Of a DNA stretch of 64,000 bases, positions 48,121 through 57,880 are shown one piece after another. The stretch spans positions 1-64,000 of the forward strand of contig NZ_BMNR01000002.1 of assembly GCF_014646655.1 (NCBI RefSeq), read 5' to 3'. The stretch comes from Yeosuana aromativorans. Its GTDB lineage: Bacteria; Bacteroidota; Bacteroidia; Flavobacteriales; Flavobacteriaceae. The translations under genes and the position numbers were made by a program. Positions within the stretch are counted from its first letter, which is position 1. Every line of letters begins with the position of its first letter. The notes beneath the pieces were generated by a model that was not told the DNA's origin, made no database searches, and saw only the letters and a program-made list of their open reading frames with translations.

Positions 48121-49374
48121 TTAATTTAAAAACAATTGGCCATTTGAAATAATGCCGTATGCTTTTCCTTTTAGAGCCTGATTTTCAAAAATAGCATTTT
48201 TTGATTTAGAAATAATGTCTTTTGTAGAAAAGGTATATTTGATATCTGGATTAAAAAGTGTGACATTCAATGCGTTACCAATATTGATGGTAGATTGTTC
48301 AATACCAAACCGCGCTTTTCCTTTGGTTAAAATATCAATGGTTTTCTTGAGAGTAAAGAGCGATTGCAAGGCTCCAAAAGCACTTTCCAGACCAATGGTT
48401 CCATAGGCGGCATGGTCAAATTCAACCTTTTTTAGTTCTATATCAATTGGGTTGTGGTCACTGGTTACCATATCGATTGTGCCATCTTTTACACCTTCAA
48501 TCAAGGCATCTACATCTTCTTGTGTTCTAAGTGGCGGCAATACTTTATACGCCGTATTGAAATCGGTTATTATGTCGTCTGTAAAAAATAAATTATGGAT
48601 GGCAACACTACAGGTAACGTCCAGCTTTTTCTTTTTGGCCTCACGTATTAATGAAACAGAACCTGCTGTTGAAATTGTAGGTATATGCAGTTTTCCCTGG
48701 GTATATTCTAATAAAAACAAATCCCTTGAAACTTGCAGTTCTTCCGATAGGTTAGGATTCCCCTTTAAACCTAATGATGTACTGGTTATGTTTTCGTTCA
48801 TGACACCCAAGCCCGTAATTTTGTTGTCTTGAGGAAATGAACATACCAATCCATCAAAGTTACTGGTGTATTGCAGTGCCAATTTCATAAGGTTGGGATT
48901 GGCAATGGGCTTTTTATAATCATAAAATGCAATAGCGCCTGCATTTTTCATGTCATAAAGCTCAGCAAGATCCTCGCCTTTAGATTCTCTGGTCAGGGCA
49001 CCAATAGCCAATAGTGTTACCGAATGGTTTTGTGCTTTTGATTGTACAAAGGCAATATCAGAATTGGAATCAATAACAGGATGTGTATTGGCATTCATGG
49101 CAACAGTCGTAAAGCCCGAAACAGCTGCTGTTTTCAGTCCGTTTTTAATGGTCTCGCGTTCTTCAAAACCAGGTTCGCCAAAACAGACACTGCTATCAAA
49201 CCAACCTTGTGATATGTGCAGGTTCTCAAACGTGATTTCTTGATATTTCTTTGGATTTTTTAAATGCTGTCCAATTTGTGAAATAATGCCTTTCTCAACT
49301 AAAATGTCCTGAGTTGTGTTATGAAACTCACTTTTAGGATCTATGATGGTAGCAGATTTAATAAGTATGTTCAT
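48121..49374 (-). CDS. Dihydroorotase-like amidohydrolase lacking metal ligands
   Basis: 417 residues with the class I dihydroorotase/allantoinase layout, but the metal-binding His-x-His after strand 1 is Ser-Val-Cys (residues 62-64, in GWFDSSVCFGEPGFEERETI) where active enzymes read DPHVHLREPG. The His of the IxHxST motif is also replaced (IPTISTAGSV, Thr233), while SDHNPI (306-307) and AIH (260) remain. It is unlikely to be catalytically active and may be a structural or regulatory partner, like the inactive PyrC' subunits in other bacteria. Overlaps the BatA-type gene by four bases. Confidence 0.88.
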   Translation of the reverse strand: MNILIKSATIIDPKSEFHNTTQDILVEKGIISQIGQHLKNPKKYQEITFENLHISQGWFDSSVCFGEPGFEERETIKNGLKTAAVSGFTTVAMNANTHPVIDSNSDIAFVQSKAQNHSVTLLAIGALTRESKGEDLAELYDMKNAGAIAFYDYKKPIANPNLMKLALQYTSNFDGLVCSFPQDNKITGLGVMNENITSTSLGLKGNPNLSEELQVSRDLFLLEYTQGKLHIPTISTAGSVSLIREAKKKKLDVTCSVAIHNLFFTDDIITDFNTAYKVLPPLRTQEDVDALIEGVKDGTIDMVTSDHNPIDIELKKVEFDHAAYGTIGLESAFGALQSLFTLKKTIDILTKGKARFGIEQSTINIGNALNVTLFNPDIKYTFSTKDIISKSKNAIFENQALKGKAYGIISNGQLFLN

Positions 49375-51290
49375 TTAAAATATTTTAATATGAGCATTTC
49401 AATAATCAAGAACGCTAATGCAAAAATAGCAAACCATTTCCATAGCTCATTAACTTTTGAGTCACTTTTTAGCGTATTAAAAATGTCTGTGATTGAATTG
49501 CTCAAATGGATGTTTTTTAGGTTTGAAATATCTTGGTAAACTAAGTTGCTTTCATGTCTGGCATAATTATAACTTATGTTTTGAATGCTTTTATTATTAT
49601 CTTTAATGGTATAAATACCGGCAGTTGACGGTTCATCATACGTATGAATCACCACTTTGTTGTTAAAATATTGTTGCTGCGGAATCATATTGACCGTCTT
49701 GTTTTCAAGTGACAAAATATCATCTTGGTGCAACTGGACGGAAACATCATATGTGTTTTCTTTTCCAATGCTGTAATACAATTCAGGAAATTTTAAACTC
49801 ATTTTACCAATATTGTATAAGGTTGGTACAATTAAAGGCGAATTTATGAAGTTTGAATTAGCTTCATTTAAGGACGCGGTAAACACAAAAGCTTGGTTGC
49901 TTTTCAATAAAAACGGTTTATTGTCTTCAAATAGAAGGACATCATTTCCGTTATTGGATATATTATAAAACGATTTAACGTTTGGATATTGAAAGTTGGT
50001 AACACGTTTCTCAAATACGCCGTTTGAATATAATGGATTTGAAAAATTGATAGTCGTTATCTGTTTTTCATGATCCATAAAATCACCAAAACTTATAGTA
50101 TAATTTTTAAGCAATGTATTGTACGAATCTGAAGAAATAGTGTTGCTTGGTATTATGATTAAAATGCCTCCTTGTTTGGTAAACGCGTTTAAAACGCCTA
50201 CCAAGGTGTTCGGAATGGTATTAAGTTCGTTTAAAACAATCAGATTTTGTTGGTTTATAATGTTGTAATCCAGTGTATTGATTGTTGTTGCTGTATAATT
50301 GAACTCATCTGTTGTGTAAATACGTTTCAAAAAGGAATCATTGGCATTGTTTATAGCCAACACATTGATTTTTGATGTATTGTTTACATTAAAAAATAAA
50401 CTATTGTCATACTGCAAGTCTGGAGAGTCAATCGATAGTTTGCCATTGATAATTTGGCCTGAAGGCAATGTAAAGGATGTAGTGGTATCCTTGTTGAATG
50501 CCACCGATGTTTTAGCTATTAATTGGTCATTATTAAACAATGAAACCGGAAGATTGTCAATAAAATCACCTTGGTTTTTTAAAACGACCTTGAGTTCCAG
50601 TGAACTGCCATTGGTTTTTGAAATATAAGCCGAATCAATATCAATATTGTGATTGTTAACAGGGTTTAGTTTTACGGCATAAATTTCATAAAGCGGATCT
50701 TCATCTGGTTTAAAATCAGATTCTTGTTGCTGAAAATCTGAAATAAACACAATATTTCTCAAGTTACTACTCTGTTTAAAAAGCTTTTTGCATTTCAATA
50801 AGGCCGCATGATAGCTTAAATGTTTGGAGGAGTAGTCAAGTTGTAAAAGATTATTTTTAATTGCTTTAAGGGTAGTGTTCTTAAAAATGTCATCATTGGT
50901 TAGCAGTGAAATGGTTTTATCTTCTGGAACATTACTGATAATATCTTGTACGGCACGTTTCAATAGTTCACCTTGACTACCTTTAGCTTGCATACTATAC
51001 GAGTTATCCAAATAAATAACTGTTTCTGCTTTTGTGTTTAATGCAAGTTGTTTTGTTGAAAACGGTTGTGCAAAAGCTATGATTATACATGCAAAAAGTA
51101 GCATTCTGGTCAAAAGGGTCAACCATTTTTTTAATTGGGAACTCTTGCGTGTTTGTAAGGTTACTGCTTTTAAAAAGGCAACATTTGTAAAATCTTCTTT
51201 CTGGAATTTTCTAAACTGGAATAAATGAACAATGATTGGTATTAGCAGTAAAAATAAAGCGTAAAGAAGTTCTGGGTGTTTAAACTGCAT
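49371..51290 (-). CDS. BatA/VWA-type double-transmembrane protein
   Basis: 639 residues. The N-terminal double span (about 6-25 and 55-78, around the FRKFQKEDFTNVAFL loop) is the BatA (aerotolerance regulator N-terminal) domain, followed by a von Willebrand A-like region (AETVIYLDNSYSMQAKG, a MIDAS-like DxSxS), a large beta-rich extracytoplasmic part and a last span near residue 618-638. No MoxR ATPase is adjacent. First gene of a unit with the dihydroorotase homologue, DUF4870 and the esterase. Confidence 0.85.
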   Translation of the reverse strand: MQFKHPELLYALFLLLIPIIVHLFQFRKFQKEDFTNVAFLKAVTLQTRKSSQLKKWLTLLTRMLLFACIIIAFAQPFSTKQLALNTKAETVIYLDNSYSMQAKGSQGELLKRAVQDIISNVPEDKTISLLTNDDIFKNTTLKAIKNNLLQLDYSSKHLSYHAALLKCKKLFKQSSNLRNIVFISDFQQQESDFKPDEDPLYEIYAVKLNPVNNHNIDIDSAYISKTNGSSLELKVVLKNQGDFIDNLPVSLFNNDQLIAKTSVAFNKDTTTSFTLPSGQIINGKLSIDSPDLQYDNSLFFNVNNTSKINVLAINNANDSFLKRIYTTDEFNYTATTINTLDYNIINQQNLIVLNELNTIPNTLVGVLNAFTKQGGILIIIPSNTISSDSYNTLLKNYTISFGDFMDHEKQITTINFSNPLYSNGVFEKRVTNFQYPNVKSFYNISNNGNDVLLFEDNKPFLLKSNQAFVFTASLNEANSNFINSPLIVPTLYNIGKMSLKFPELYYSIGKENTYDVSVQLHQDDILSLENKTVNMIPQQQYFNNKVVIHTYDEPSTAGIYTIKDNNKSIQNISYNYARHESNLVYQDISNLKNIHLSNSITDIFNTLKSDSKVNELWKWFAIFALAFLIIEMLILKYFK

Positions 51291-51533
51291 GCCTTTTTTA
51301 GATTTTTCAAACCTACATATTTTTTTTCATTTTTAATCATAGTTTATGTTGAAAAAAACATAAAAAGAGTAAGCTTTGTTTGGTGTCTTATGATGTTTTT
51401 AGGGAATGTGGGTTGAAAACAAAAAGTATGGCATCACAATCAATAAACGAATATTAACATAAACTTAAGAAATTTACCAGTAACATAATCTTACTTTTAG
51501 CGTCCTTAAAACGAAGACAAAAAAATACAATAC

Positions 51534-53426
51534 ATGAAGAGACAACTTTTATTGGTATTTGCAGCCGCCATATTGTTGGCTAGCTGTGGAACAACAAAAA
51601 ACAGTGGAAATGATTTAGCTCAGGCAACGCCCATTGATTCACAAATTGATTTAACCCAAGTGCAAAACGATAAAGTACCGGTAACCATTGATCCAGGTAG
51701 GTTTACGGTTGAATCCGTTACCTATCGTTTACCCAAAGTCGTTCAAGGAACCTATGCCATCAGTAATTTTGGTAAATATGTGGACGATTTCAAGGCATTT
51801 GATTACAAAGGAAACGAACTGTCCGTAGTTAAATCTGATGTCAATACTTGGATTATTTCAAATGCCAAGCAATTGGATAAAATAACTTACTTGGTGAACG
51901 ATACGTTTGATATTGAACAAGAAGGAGGCATAGGCAAGGAACAGCCCTTTTCGCCATCAGGCACAGATATTGAGCCAAATGAGTATGTACTCAACCTTCA
52001 TGGATTTATTGGGTATTTTGATTCATTGAAAAATAATCAATATAAATTAGAGGTCACGGCACCTTCAGATTTTAAGCGCTCTTCGGCCTTGCAACAAACT
52101 AGTTTCACAACCAGTACCGATGGAAAGACGGCTACAAGCAGTTATTTTGCGCCGCGATATTTTGATATTACCGATAACCCCATGATGTATGGAAAGTTTA
52201 CTGTTGAAGAATTTCAGGTGGGCGATATCAAAATTGTGTTAAGTGTATATTCTCCCAACAACAAACATTCGGCTGAGTCCCTTAAACCAACCATGTTTAA
52301 AATGATGAAAGCCCAAAAGGCTTTTTTAGGTGACATCAACTCTACGCCACGCTATGATATATTTTTATATCTGTCTGATGGTAGTGAAACCTCACCAAAA
52401 GGTTTTGGAGCTTTAGAGCATCATAAATCTACCATGGTGGTCATGCCAGAAGATGAAAGCCAAGATGAACTTGCCAAAGGTATGATAGATGTGGTGTCTC
52501 ATGAATTTTTTCATATTGTAACACCACTAAGTGTGCATTCTGAAGATGTCCATTATTTTGATTATAACAACCCAACATTCTCAAAACATCTTTGGATGTA
52601 TGAGGGTGTTACCGAGTATTTTGCCACGTTGTTTCAGGTAAACCAAGGATTGGTTTCAGAGGATGAGTTCTATGATAAAATCATGGATAAAATCCAGTAT
52701 TCATTACAAATGGATGATACCATGAGTTTTACAAAAATGAGTGAAAACGTTATAAGCCAACCTTATAAAGACCAATATATTAACGTTTATCAAAAAGGAG
52801 CATTAATCGGTATGTGTTTAGATATCATATTACGAGAAGAAAGCCATGGGCAACGCGGTATTTTATCTTTAATGAAAGAGCTATCAAAAAAATATGGTGT
52901 AGACAAACCATTTGAGGATGATAAATTGATTGATGAAATTACGGCTATGACATATCCATCGGTGGGGGCATTCCTAAATACCCATGTAGTAGGAACAACA
53001 CCAATAGATTACAATACATTTTTTGATAAAGTAGGTTTGGAAATTGCTGATGGGAAGGCCAAGACTAACTATATTCAAAATGGTACTGATTTAATTGTTT
53101 CTGGTGACGGACAAAAAGGCATTGTGTTTTTTACAGATCAAGTGTTAGAAAACAGTTTTTGGAAGGACCAAGGTGTTCAGCCTAATGATATTATCAAAGA
53201 GATCAATGGAACTACCGTAACACTACAAAACGCCAATCAGATTTTTCAAGGAGTGTTTATGTGGAAACCAGGTGAAGATATAGAAGTCAAGTTGGATAGA
53301 AATGGCAAAGAAATTACCATAAAAACAACAACAACGCAATCTTACACCACGGGCAAGGTGTTAAAAGAAAAACCAAATGCTACACCGGCAGAGATTGCAT
53401 TGCGTGAAGCTTGGTTGAAAGGATAA
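51534..53426 (+). CDS. M61-family lipoprotein metallopeptidase with PDZ domain
   Basis: 630 residues. Lipobox ILLASCGTT (Cys18) makes it an exported lipoprotein; the zinc motif HEFFH is at 323-327 with downstream MYEGVTEYFAT supplying the third ligand Glu. A PDZ domain lies at about 515-600 (GVQPNDIIKEINGTTV). M61 members are glycyl aminopeptidases or related. No gene overlaps. Bases 51291-51533 upstream hold no other gene. Confidence 0.92.
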   Translation: MKRQLLLVFAAAILLASCGTTKNSGNDLAQATPIDSQIDLTQVQNDKVPVTIDPGRFTVESVTYRLPKVVQGTYAISNFGKYVDDFKAFDYKGNELSVVKSDVNTWIISNAKQLDKITYLVNDTFDIEQEGGIGKEQPFSPSGTDIEPNEYVLNLHGFIGYFDSLKNNQYKLEVTAPSDFKRSSALQQTSFTTSTDGKTATSSYFAPRYFDITDNPMMYGKFTVEEFQVGDIKIVLSVYSPNNKHSAESLKPTMFKMMKAQKAFLGDINSTPRYDIFLYLSDGSETSPKGFGALEHHKSTMVVMPEDESQDELAKGMIDVVSHEFFHIVTPLSVHSEDVHYFDYNNPTFSKHLWMYEGVTEYFATLFQVNQGLVSEDEFYDKIMDKIQYSLQMDDTMSFTKMSENVISQPYKDQYINVYQKGALIGMCLDIILREESHGQRGILSLMKELSKKYGVDKPFEDDKLIDEITAMTYPSVGAFLNTHVVGTTPIDYNTFFDKVGLEIADGKAKTNYIQNGTDLIVSGDGQKGIVFFTDQVLENSFWKDQGVQPNDIIKEINGTTVTLQNANQIFQGVFMWKPGEDIEVKLDRNGKEITIKTTTTQSYTTGKVLKEKPNATPAEIALREAWLKG

Positions 53427-53444
53427 GTGATTTTAATGATACAT

Positions 53445-53477
53445 AAAAAAGCCTGGTAAACTTACCAGGCTTTTTTA
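53445..53477. terminator. Bidirectional terminator between the two peptidase genes
   Basis: AAAAAAGCCTGGTAA / TTACCAGGCTTTTTT, symmetrical and flanked by T runs on both strands, between convergent genes. Confidence 0.9.
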
Positions 53478-53478
53478 T

Positions 53479-54963
53479 TTAATATTTTGCAGGGTTTCCT
53501 TTTGATGACGAACTAATGATAAACTCGCGGATATCGTCAGTGGCGGTATGCAGGTCTTCCTTGCGCAAATACATCATATGACCACTTCTGTATCCTTTAA
53601 AAGTAAATCGATCTTTCATTTTTCCACTGGGATCTACTTGATGCATAGTATATTTTGCTCCAAAATAGGTGCAAGCTCCATCATAATATCCAGATTGGAT
53701 TAGCACTTTTAAATAGGGGTTTTGTGCCATAGCTTTCCTAAGGTCATCTCTGGTATTGTCATTTCTGTTGTCCCAAGGATGAACATCGCCAAACATATTA
53801 TATTTTATATCAGTTTTAAAGTTAAGTTGCTCACTGATATAGTAATTGATGGCTGGGGTAAACGCATGTAGCCAAGCTGTTAATTCAGGATTGAAATCCG
53901 GATTGTCTCCTGCCTCGGTTTTGTCAATGCCTAAATATCTGGAATCCAATCTTCCAACGGTTTGCCCAGTTTTGTTTCGTAACAAATCCTTCCAAAAAAA
54001 GCTATTGGGTACATTTAAGTTGTTCTGTAAAACGGAAGTTTCACTGAGGCCTGAGTAATAGGCCACTTGTTTTGCAACTTGTTGTTTTTCGTCATCAGAA
54101 ATAAAACCACCTTGCGCCAATGCGGGCATCAATTTTTGTATGGCATAATCCTCAACTTCGGGCAAAATATCCAATAAATCTTGGTTCTGTAAAGCTGGCG
54201 GTAATACTTTATGGTACCATGCTGTTGCCGTAAAATAGGGTAGGCTTAAAGCAGAGTAAACGGGTTGATTTGTGTTGTAGAGTTTATAATCGGCGGGAGA
54301 CACCATAATCACACCATTCAAATACATCCATTGGCTACTTTGCAATTCATTGGCCAATCCCATTACGCGTGTGCCACCATAACTTTCGCCAATAATGTAT
54401 TTTGGGGATTGCCATCTGTTTACTCTTGAAACAAACGTATTCATCCATCCGGCTAAGTATTTAATATCAGAATTAATCCCGAAAAATGTACTTCTGTCTG
54501 GTAGTTTTCCATCTTTATCAGCAATCATTCTTGAATATCCAGTATTTACTGGGTCTATATAGACTATATCAGCTACATCTAAAATAGAATTTGGATTGTC
54601 TTCAACACCATATGGTTGAATGGGATAGCCTTCTGGATCAATGTTTAATACCTTTGGGCCTGTATAGGCAATATGCATCCATGCTGAGGCAGAACCGGGT
54701 CCACCATTAAAAGAAAAGATAAGTGGTCTATTTTTTTTGTCGACTTTATCACGTTCATAATAGGTGTAAAATAAAGTGGCAATTGGTTCGCCTTTTTCAT
54801 TCCAGACGGGTTGTGTGCCCGCAATGGCTTTGTATGAAATAAGCTGATTTTTTATGGTTACAGTATGAGTCGTGACAACTGAAGTGTCAGCAGGAATCTT
54901 AATGTTTTGAGAATTTACGCTATAAACTGAAATGCAGAATACGATTAATAAAATTTTTTTCAT
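53479..54963 (-). CDS. S10-family serine carboxypeptidase-like protein
   Basis: 494 residues with a signal peptide (MKKILLIVFCISVYSVNSQ). Alpha/beta hydrolase with oxyanion loop FNGGPGSAS (86-93), nucleophile Ser194 in GESYGG, and late GHMMYLR carrying the His. Periplasmic or secreted carboxypeptidase, typical of the bacterial S10 branch. Monocistronic. Confidence 0.92.
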   Translation of the reverse strand: MKKILLIVFCISVYSVNSQNIKIPADTSVVTTHTVTIKNQLISYKAIAGTQPVWNEKGEPIATLFYTYYERDKVDKKNRPLIFSFNGGPGSASAWMHIAYTGPKVLNIDPEGYPIQPYGVEDNPNSILDVADIVYIDPVNTGYSRMIADKDGKLPDRSTFFGINSDIKYLAGWMNTFVSRVNRWQSPKYIIGESYGGTRVMGLANELQSSQWMYLNGVIMVSPADYKLYNTNQPVYSALSLPYFTATAWYHKVLPPALQNQDLLDILPEVEDYAIQKLMPALAQGGFISDDEKQQVAKQVAYYSGLSETSVLQNNLNVPNSFFWKDLLRNKTGQTVGRLDSRYLGIDKTEAGDNPDFNPELTAWLHAFTPAINYYISEQLNFKTDIKYNMFGDVHPWDNRNDNTRDDLRKAMAQNPYLKVLIQSGYYDGACTYFGAKYTMHQVDPSGKMKDRFTFKGYRSGHMMYLRKEDLHTATDDIREFIISSSSKGNPAKY

Positions 54964-55006
54964 GATACTTTAATTAATTTAGATATAAATATAAAGAATA
55001 CAATTG

Positions 55007-55834
55007 TTAAAAACCTTCAAAAACCCCCAATCCAAATAAAGCGTAATCATATTTTACAGGGTCAATTGGGTCTAATTGCCTTAAGGAATTATCTAATTCC
55101 AAAAGGGCTTTGGCGTCATTTTGTTTACGTTTAAGTAAGCCTAGTTTACGCGCTACATTACCAGAATGCACATCCAAAGGACAAGACAATTGGGCAGGAG
55201 TGAGGCTTTTCCAAATACCAAAATCCACACCTGCGTTATCCCGTCTTACCATCCACCTTAAAAACATATTGATGTGTTTTGCGGCTGAATTTTTTAGCGG
55301 ATCACTAATATGTTTTTGCGTTCTTTGTAAATGGTCAATTTCAAAAAAGTGCGACTTAAACTGGGATATGGTAGGTTGTACGGATGTTCCGTTAGTGTAT
55401 TTGGTAAATATATTTTCCAATCCACCGTGGTTTTCATAGATATGCTGAAGCGATTTAACAAACTGTATTAAGTCATCGCCATTAAAAGTTCTGTGGACAA
55501 AACCTTCCAATTTTTCTAAATCTGATGAGGTATGGTTTGTGATAAAATCATAAGGTGACTGATCTAATAATTCCATCATCCTATGTGCATTATTAATGAT
55601 GCTTTTTCTATTTCCCCAAGCTATGGTAGCTGTTAAAAAGCCAGCAATTTCAATGTCTTTTTTTTTATTGAATTGATGGGGGACTTGTATGGGATCGCTT
55701 TCAATAAACCGGGGATGGTTGTATTGCGTTACTTTAGAGTCTAGAAATTCTTTGAGTTCTCTTTGGTTCAAATGGTTCAATTTAAAATTCAAAGTTACAT
55801 TTCTTATTCTTTTTGTGAGATATAATAAAAACAA
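55007..55834 (-). CDS. TIGR02757 family protein
   Basis: Up to 275 residues; family landmarks are IESDPIQVPHQF, DIEIAGFLTATIAWGNRKSI, MFLRWMVRRDNAGVDFGIW and LDVHSGNVARKLGLL. The domain may be a helix-hairpin-helix nucleic-acid-binding fold; function unknown. No ATG start exists. The frame is open from TTG 55834, but TTG codons at 55780 and 55771 put the start closer to the family norm (MNQRELKEFL), so the first 18-21 residues are doubtful. Confidence 0.8.
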   Translation of the reverse strand: MFLLYLTKRIRNVTLNFKLNHLNQRELKEFLDSKVTQYNHPRFIESDPIQVPHQFNKKKDIEIAGFLTATIAWGNRKSIINNAHRMMELLDQSPYDFITNHTSSDLEKLEGFVHRTFNGDDLIQFVKSLQHIYENHGGLENIFTKYTNGTSVQPTISQFKSHFFEIDHLQRTQKHISDPLKNSAAKHINMFLRWMVRRDNAGVDFGIWKSLTPAQLSCPLDVHSGNVARKLGLLKRKQNDAKALLELDNSLRQLDPIDPVKYDYALFGLGVFEGF

Positions 55835-55843
55835 AAACAGTCT

Positions 55844-55851
55844 AATTTTGT
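55844..55851 (+). promoter_or_regulatory. -7 box before the MgtC/DUF4010 gene
   Basis: TAATTTTG, a TAnnTTTG match, 25 bases before the ATG at 55876, in the short divergent region shared with the TIGR02757 gene. Confidence 0.55.
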
Positions 55852-55875
55852 ATATTAGATATATTCTTACAGGTT

Positions 55876-57165
55876 ATGCAACACGTTTCTGAAATATTGG
55901 ATTTTATTCCTGCAGACAGTATTAAATTTTTACTGGTCACCTTGTTTTCACTTCTTATTGGCATGGAGCAACGTCGGCATCATCTTGATGAAACCGAAGA
56001 GAGTTTATTTGGAACGGACAGAACCTTTACGCTTATTGGTATTTTGGGCTATATTTTATATGTATTAGACCCTAAAAACCTCGTTCCATTTCTTTTTGGA
56101 GCAGTTGTTATAGGTGTTTTATTGGCAATCTATTACTACCAAAAAATGCACATTCACAATAGATTTGGAATGACTTCCTTAGTTATTGCACTAATTACGT
56201 ATTGTTTGGCGCCTTTAATTTACACACAACCCAATTGGTTGGTTATTTTAATCATAGTTGTGGTTTTGGTGATTACCGAAATGAAAGAAACATTATTTAA
56301 ATTGTCTAGAAAATTTGATAATGACGAATTTATAACCCTTGCCAAATTCTTGGCTGTGGCGGGTGTGGTATTGCCATTATTACCCGATACATCTATATCT
56401 AATGACATCAATATATCCCCTTATAAATTTTGGTTGGCCATCGTGGTGGTGTCATGCATTTCTTATGTGAGTTATATTCTTAAAAAATTTGTGTTTCCAA
56501 ACTCTGGAATTATACTTACTGGTATTTTAGGAGGGCTTTATAGCAGTACGGCAACCACCATTATATTGGCCCGAAAAAGCAACGAATTTAATGAAAGCAA
56601 TAAGGTAGCTACCGCTATTATTTTGGCCACAACAATGATGTATTTACGCATATTTTTATTGGCTTTTATTTTTAACAAAAGTATTGCGTTTCAACTTATC
56701 CCTCCATTTTTAGTGTTTATTGTAGTTACTATTGCCATTGCTATTTACAGCTATAAATTTCACACTGGCATAGTAACAGAACCATCCAAATCAATTAGTA
56801 TTAATTCTAATAGCAATCCTTTGGAGTTTAAAACGGCCTTGGTGTTTGCTGGCTTGTTTATTTTGTTTGGATTAATCACTGGAATGGTGAATAACAATTA
56901 TGGCACAGCTGGTATTAATGCACTATCGTTTATTGTAGGTGTTACCGATATTGACCCTTTTATATTAAACCTATTTCAAAGTAAATGGAATATTGATAAT
57001 GCTGTCTTGGCGACAGCTGTTTTGAATGCTGTTACTAGTAACAATCTGTTGAAAATGATATATGGACTTTCTTTTGGAAATACGTCTATTAGAAAACCGT
57101 TAATAATTGGCTTTAGCGTGTTGATTGTTTTAGGTTTGTTGATGGCTTTTGTAATTCACCTTTAG
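55876..57165 (+). CDS. MgtC/SapB plus DUF4010 membrane protein
   Basis: 429 residues with about 12 membrane spans. The N-terminal MgtC-like domain (LVTLFSLLIGMEQRRHH...LFGTDRTFTLIGILGY, the RTF motif) is followed by DUF4010 (GILGGLYSSTATTIILARKS; GVTDIDPFILNL). Possibly an ion or small-molecule carrier; substrate unknown. Convergent with the LolD gene, two bases between stops. Confidence 0.87.
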   Translation: MQHVSEILDFIPADSIKFLLVTLFSLLIGMEQRRHHLDETEESLFGTDRTFTLIGILGYILYVLDPKNLVPFLFGAVVIGVLLAIYYYQKMHIHNRFGMTSLVIALITYCLAPLIYTQPNWLVILIIVVVLVITEMKETLFKLSRKFDNDEFITLAKFLAVAGVVLPLLPDTSISNDINISPYKFWLAIVVVSCISYVSYILKKFVFPNSGIILTGILGGLYSSTATTIILARKSNEFNESNKVATAIILATTMMYLRIFLLAFIFNKSIAFQLIPPFLVFIVVTIAIAIYSYKFHTGIVTEPSKSISINSNSNPLEFKTALVFAGLFILFGLITGMVNNNYGTAGINALSFIVGVTDIDPFILNLFQSKWNIDNAVLATAVLNAVTSNNLLKMIYGLSFGNTSIRKPLIIGFSVLIVLGLLMAFVIHL

Positions 57166-57167
57166 TA

Positions 57168-57836
57168 TCATCTTAAGATTTTCCCATCAACCATGGTCAA
57201 TTTACGGTCAGCCATATTGGCCAATTCTTCATTATGGGTAACAATGACAAAAGTTTGACCAAATTCATCACGAAGTTTAAAAAACAGGTTATGTAAGTTT
57301 TCTGCAGATTCGCTATCCAGATTACCAGAAGGTTCATCAGCAAAAATCAAATCAGGGTTATTAATCAAGGCTCTGGCAACGGCAACACGTTGCTGTTCTC
57401 CACCCGATAATTCGTTGGGTTTGTGATGTTGACGATGGGAGAGTCCTAAAAAATCCAAAAGTTCTTTGGCTCGTTTTTCAGCATCAAGCTTTTTAATGCC
57501 TTTTATGAATGCTGGAAGACAAACATTTTCTATAGCTGTAAATTCAGGAAGTAGTTGGTGAAACTGAAAAATGAAACCAATATGTTCGTTTCTGAATTTT
57601 GCCAGTCCTTTTTCATTCAGCGAATTGATGTCAACACCATTTATACTTAAATCAAAAGTATCCTTTTTTGAAGCTTTATCAAGTGTTCCCAATATTTGTA
57701 ACAAGGTTGTTTTTCCAGCTCCAGAGGCCCCAACAATAGATACAATCTCACTTTTTTTTACATGAATATCAACGCCTTTTAAAACGTGCAGTGCGTCGTA
57801 GTATTTATGTATGTTTGTTGCTTGAATCATAAACAA
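57168..57836 (-). CDS. ABC transporter ATPase, LolD-like
   Basis: 222 residues. Walker [17 protein letters not shown] loop [18 protein letters not shown], signature [15 protein letters not shown], Walker [17 protein letters not shown]. The LolD/MacB subfamily (with [16 protein letters not shown] inserted before the Q loop) drives lipoprotein release or peptide export; the partner membrane subunit (LolC/E) is not adjacent. Confidence 0.92.
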   Translation of the reverse strand: MFMIQATNIHKYYDALHVLKGVDIHVKKSEIVSIVGASGAGKTTLLQILGTLDKASKKDTFDLSINGVDINSLNEKGLAKFRNEHIGFIFQFHQLLPEFTAIENVCLPAFIKGIKKLDAEKRAKELLDFLGLSHRQHHKPNELSGGEQQRVAVARALINNPDLIFADEPSGNLDSESAENLHNLFFKLRDEFGQTFVIVTHNEELANMADRKLTMVDGKILR

Positions 57837-57880
57837 TAAATATAATGTGTGAATTTACTACTTTAATGTATCATGCACAA

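Noticed and set aside
48452-48832. 126-codon plus-strand frame within the dihydroorotase homologue
   Set aside because: Antisense shadow; cysteine/serine-rich translation without any motif.
55110-55439. 109-codon plus-strand frame within the TIGR02757 gene
   Set aside because: Antisense shadow of a conserved gene.
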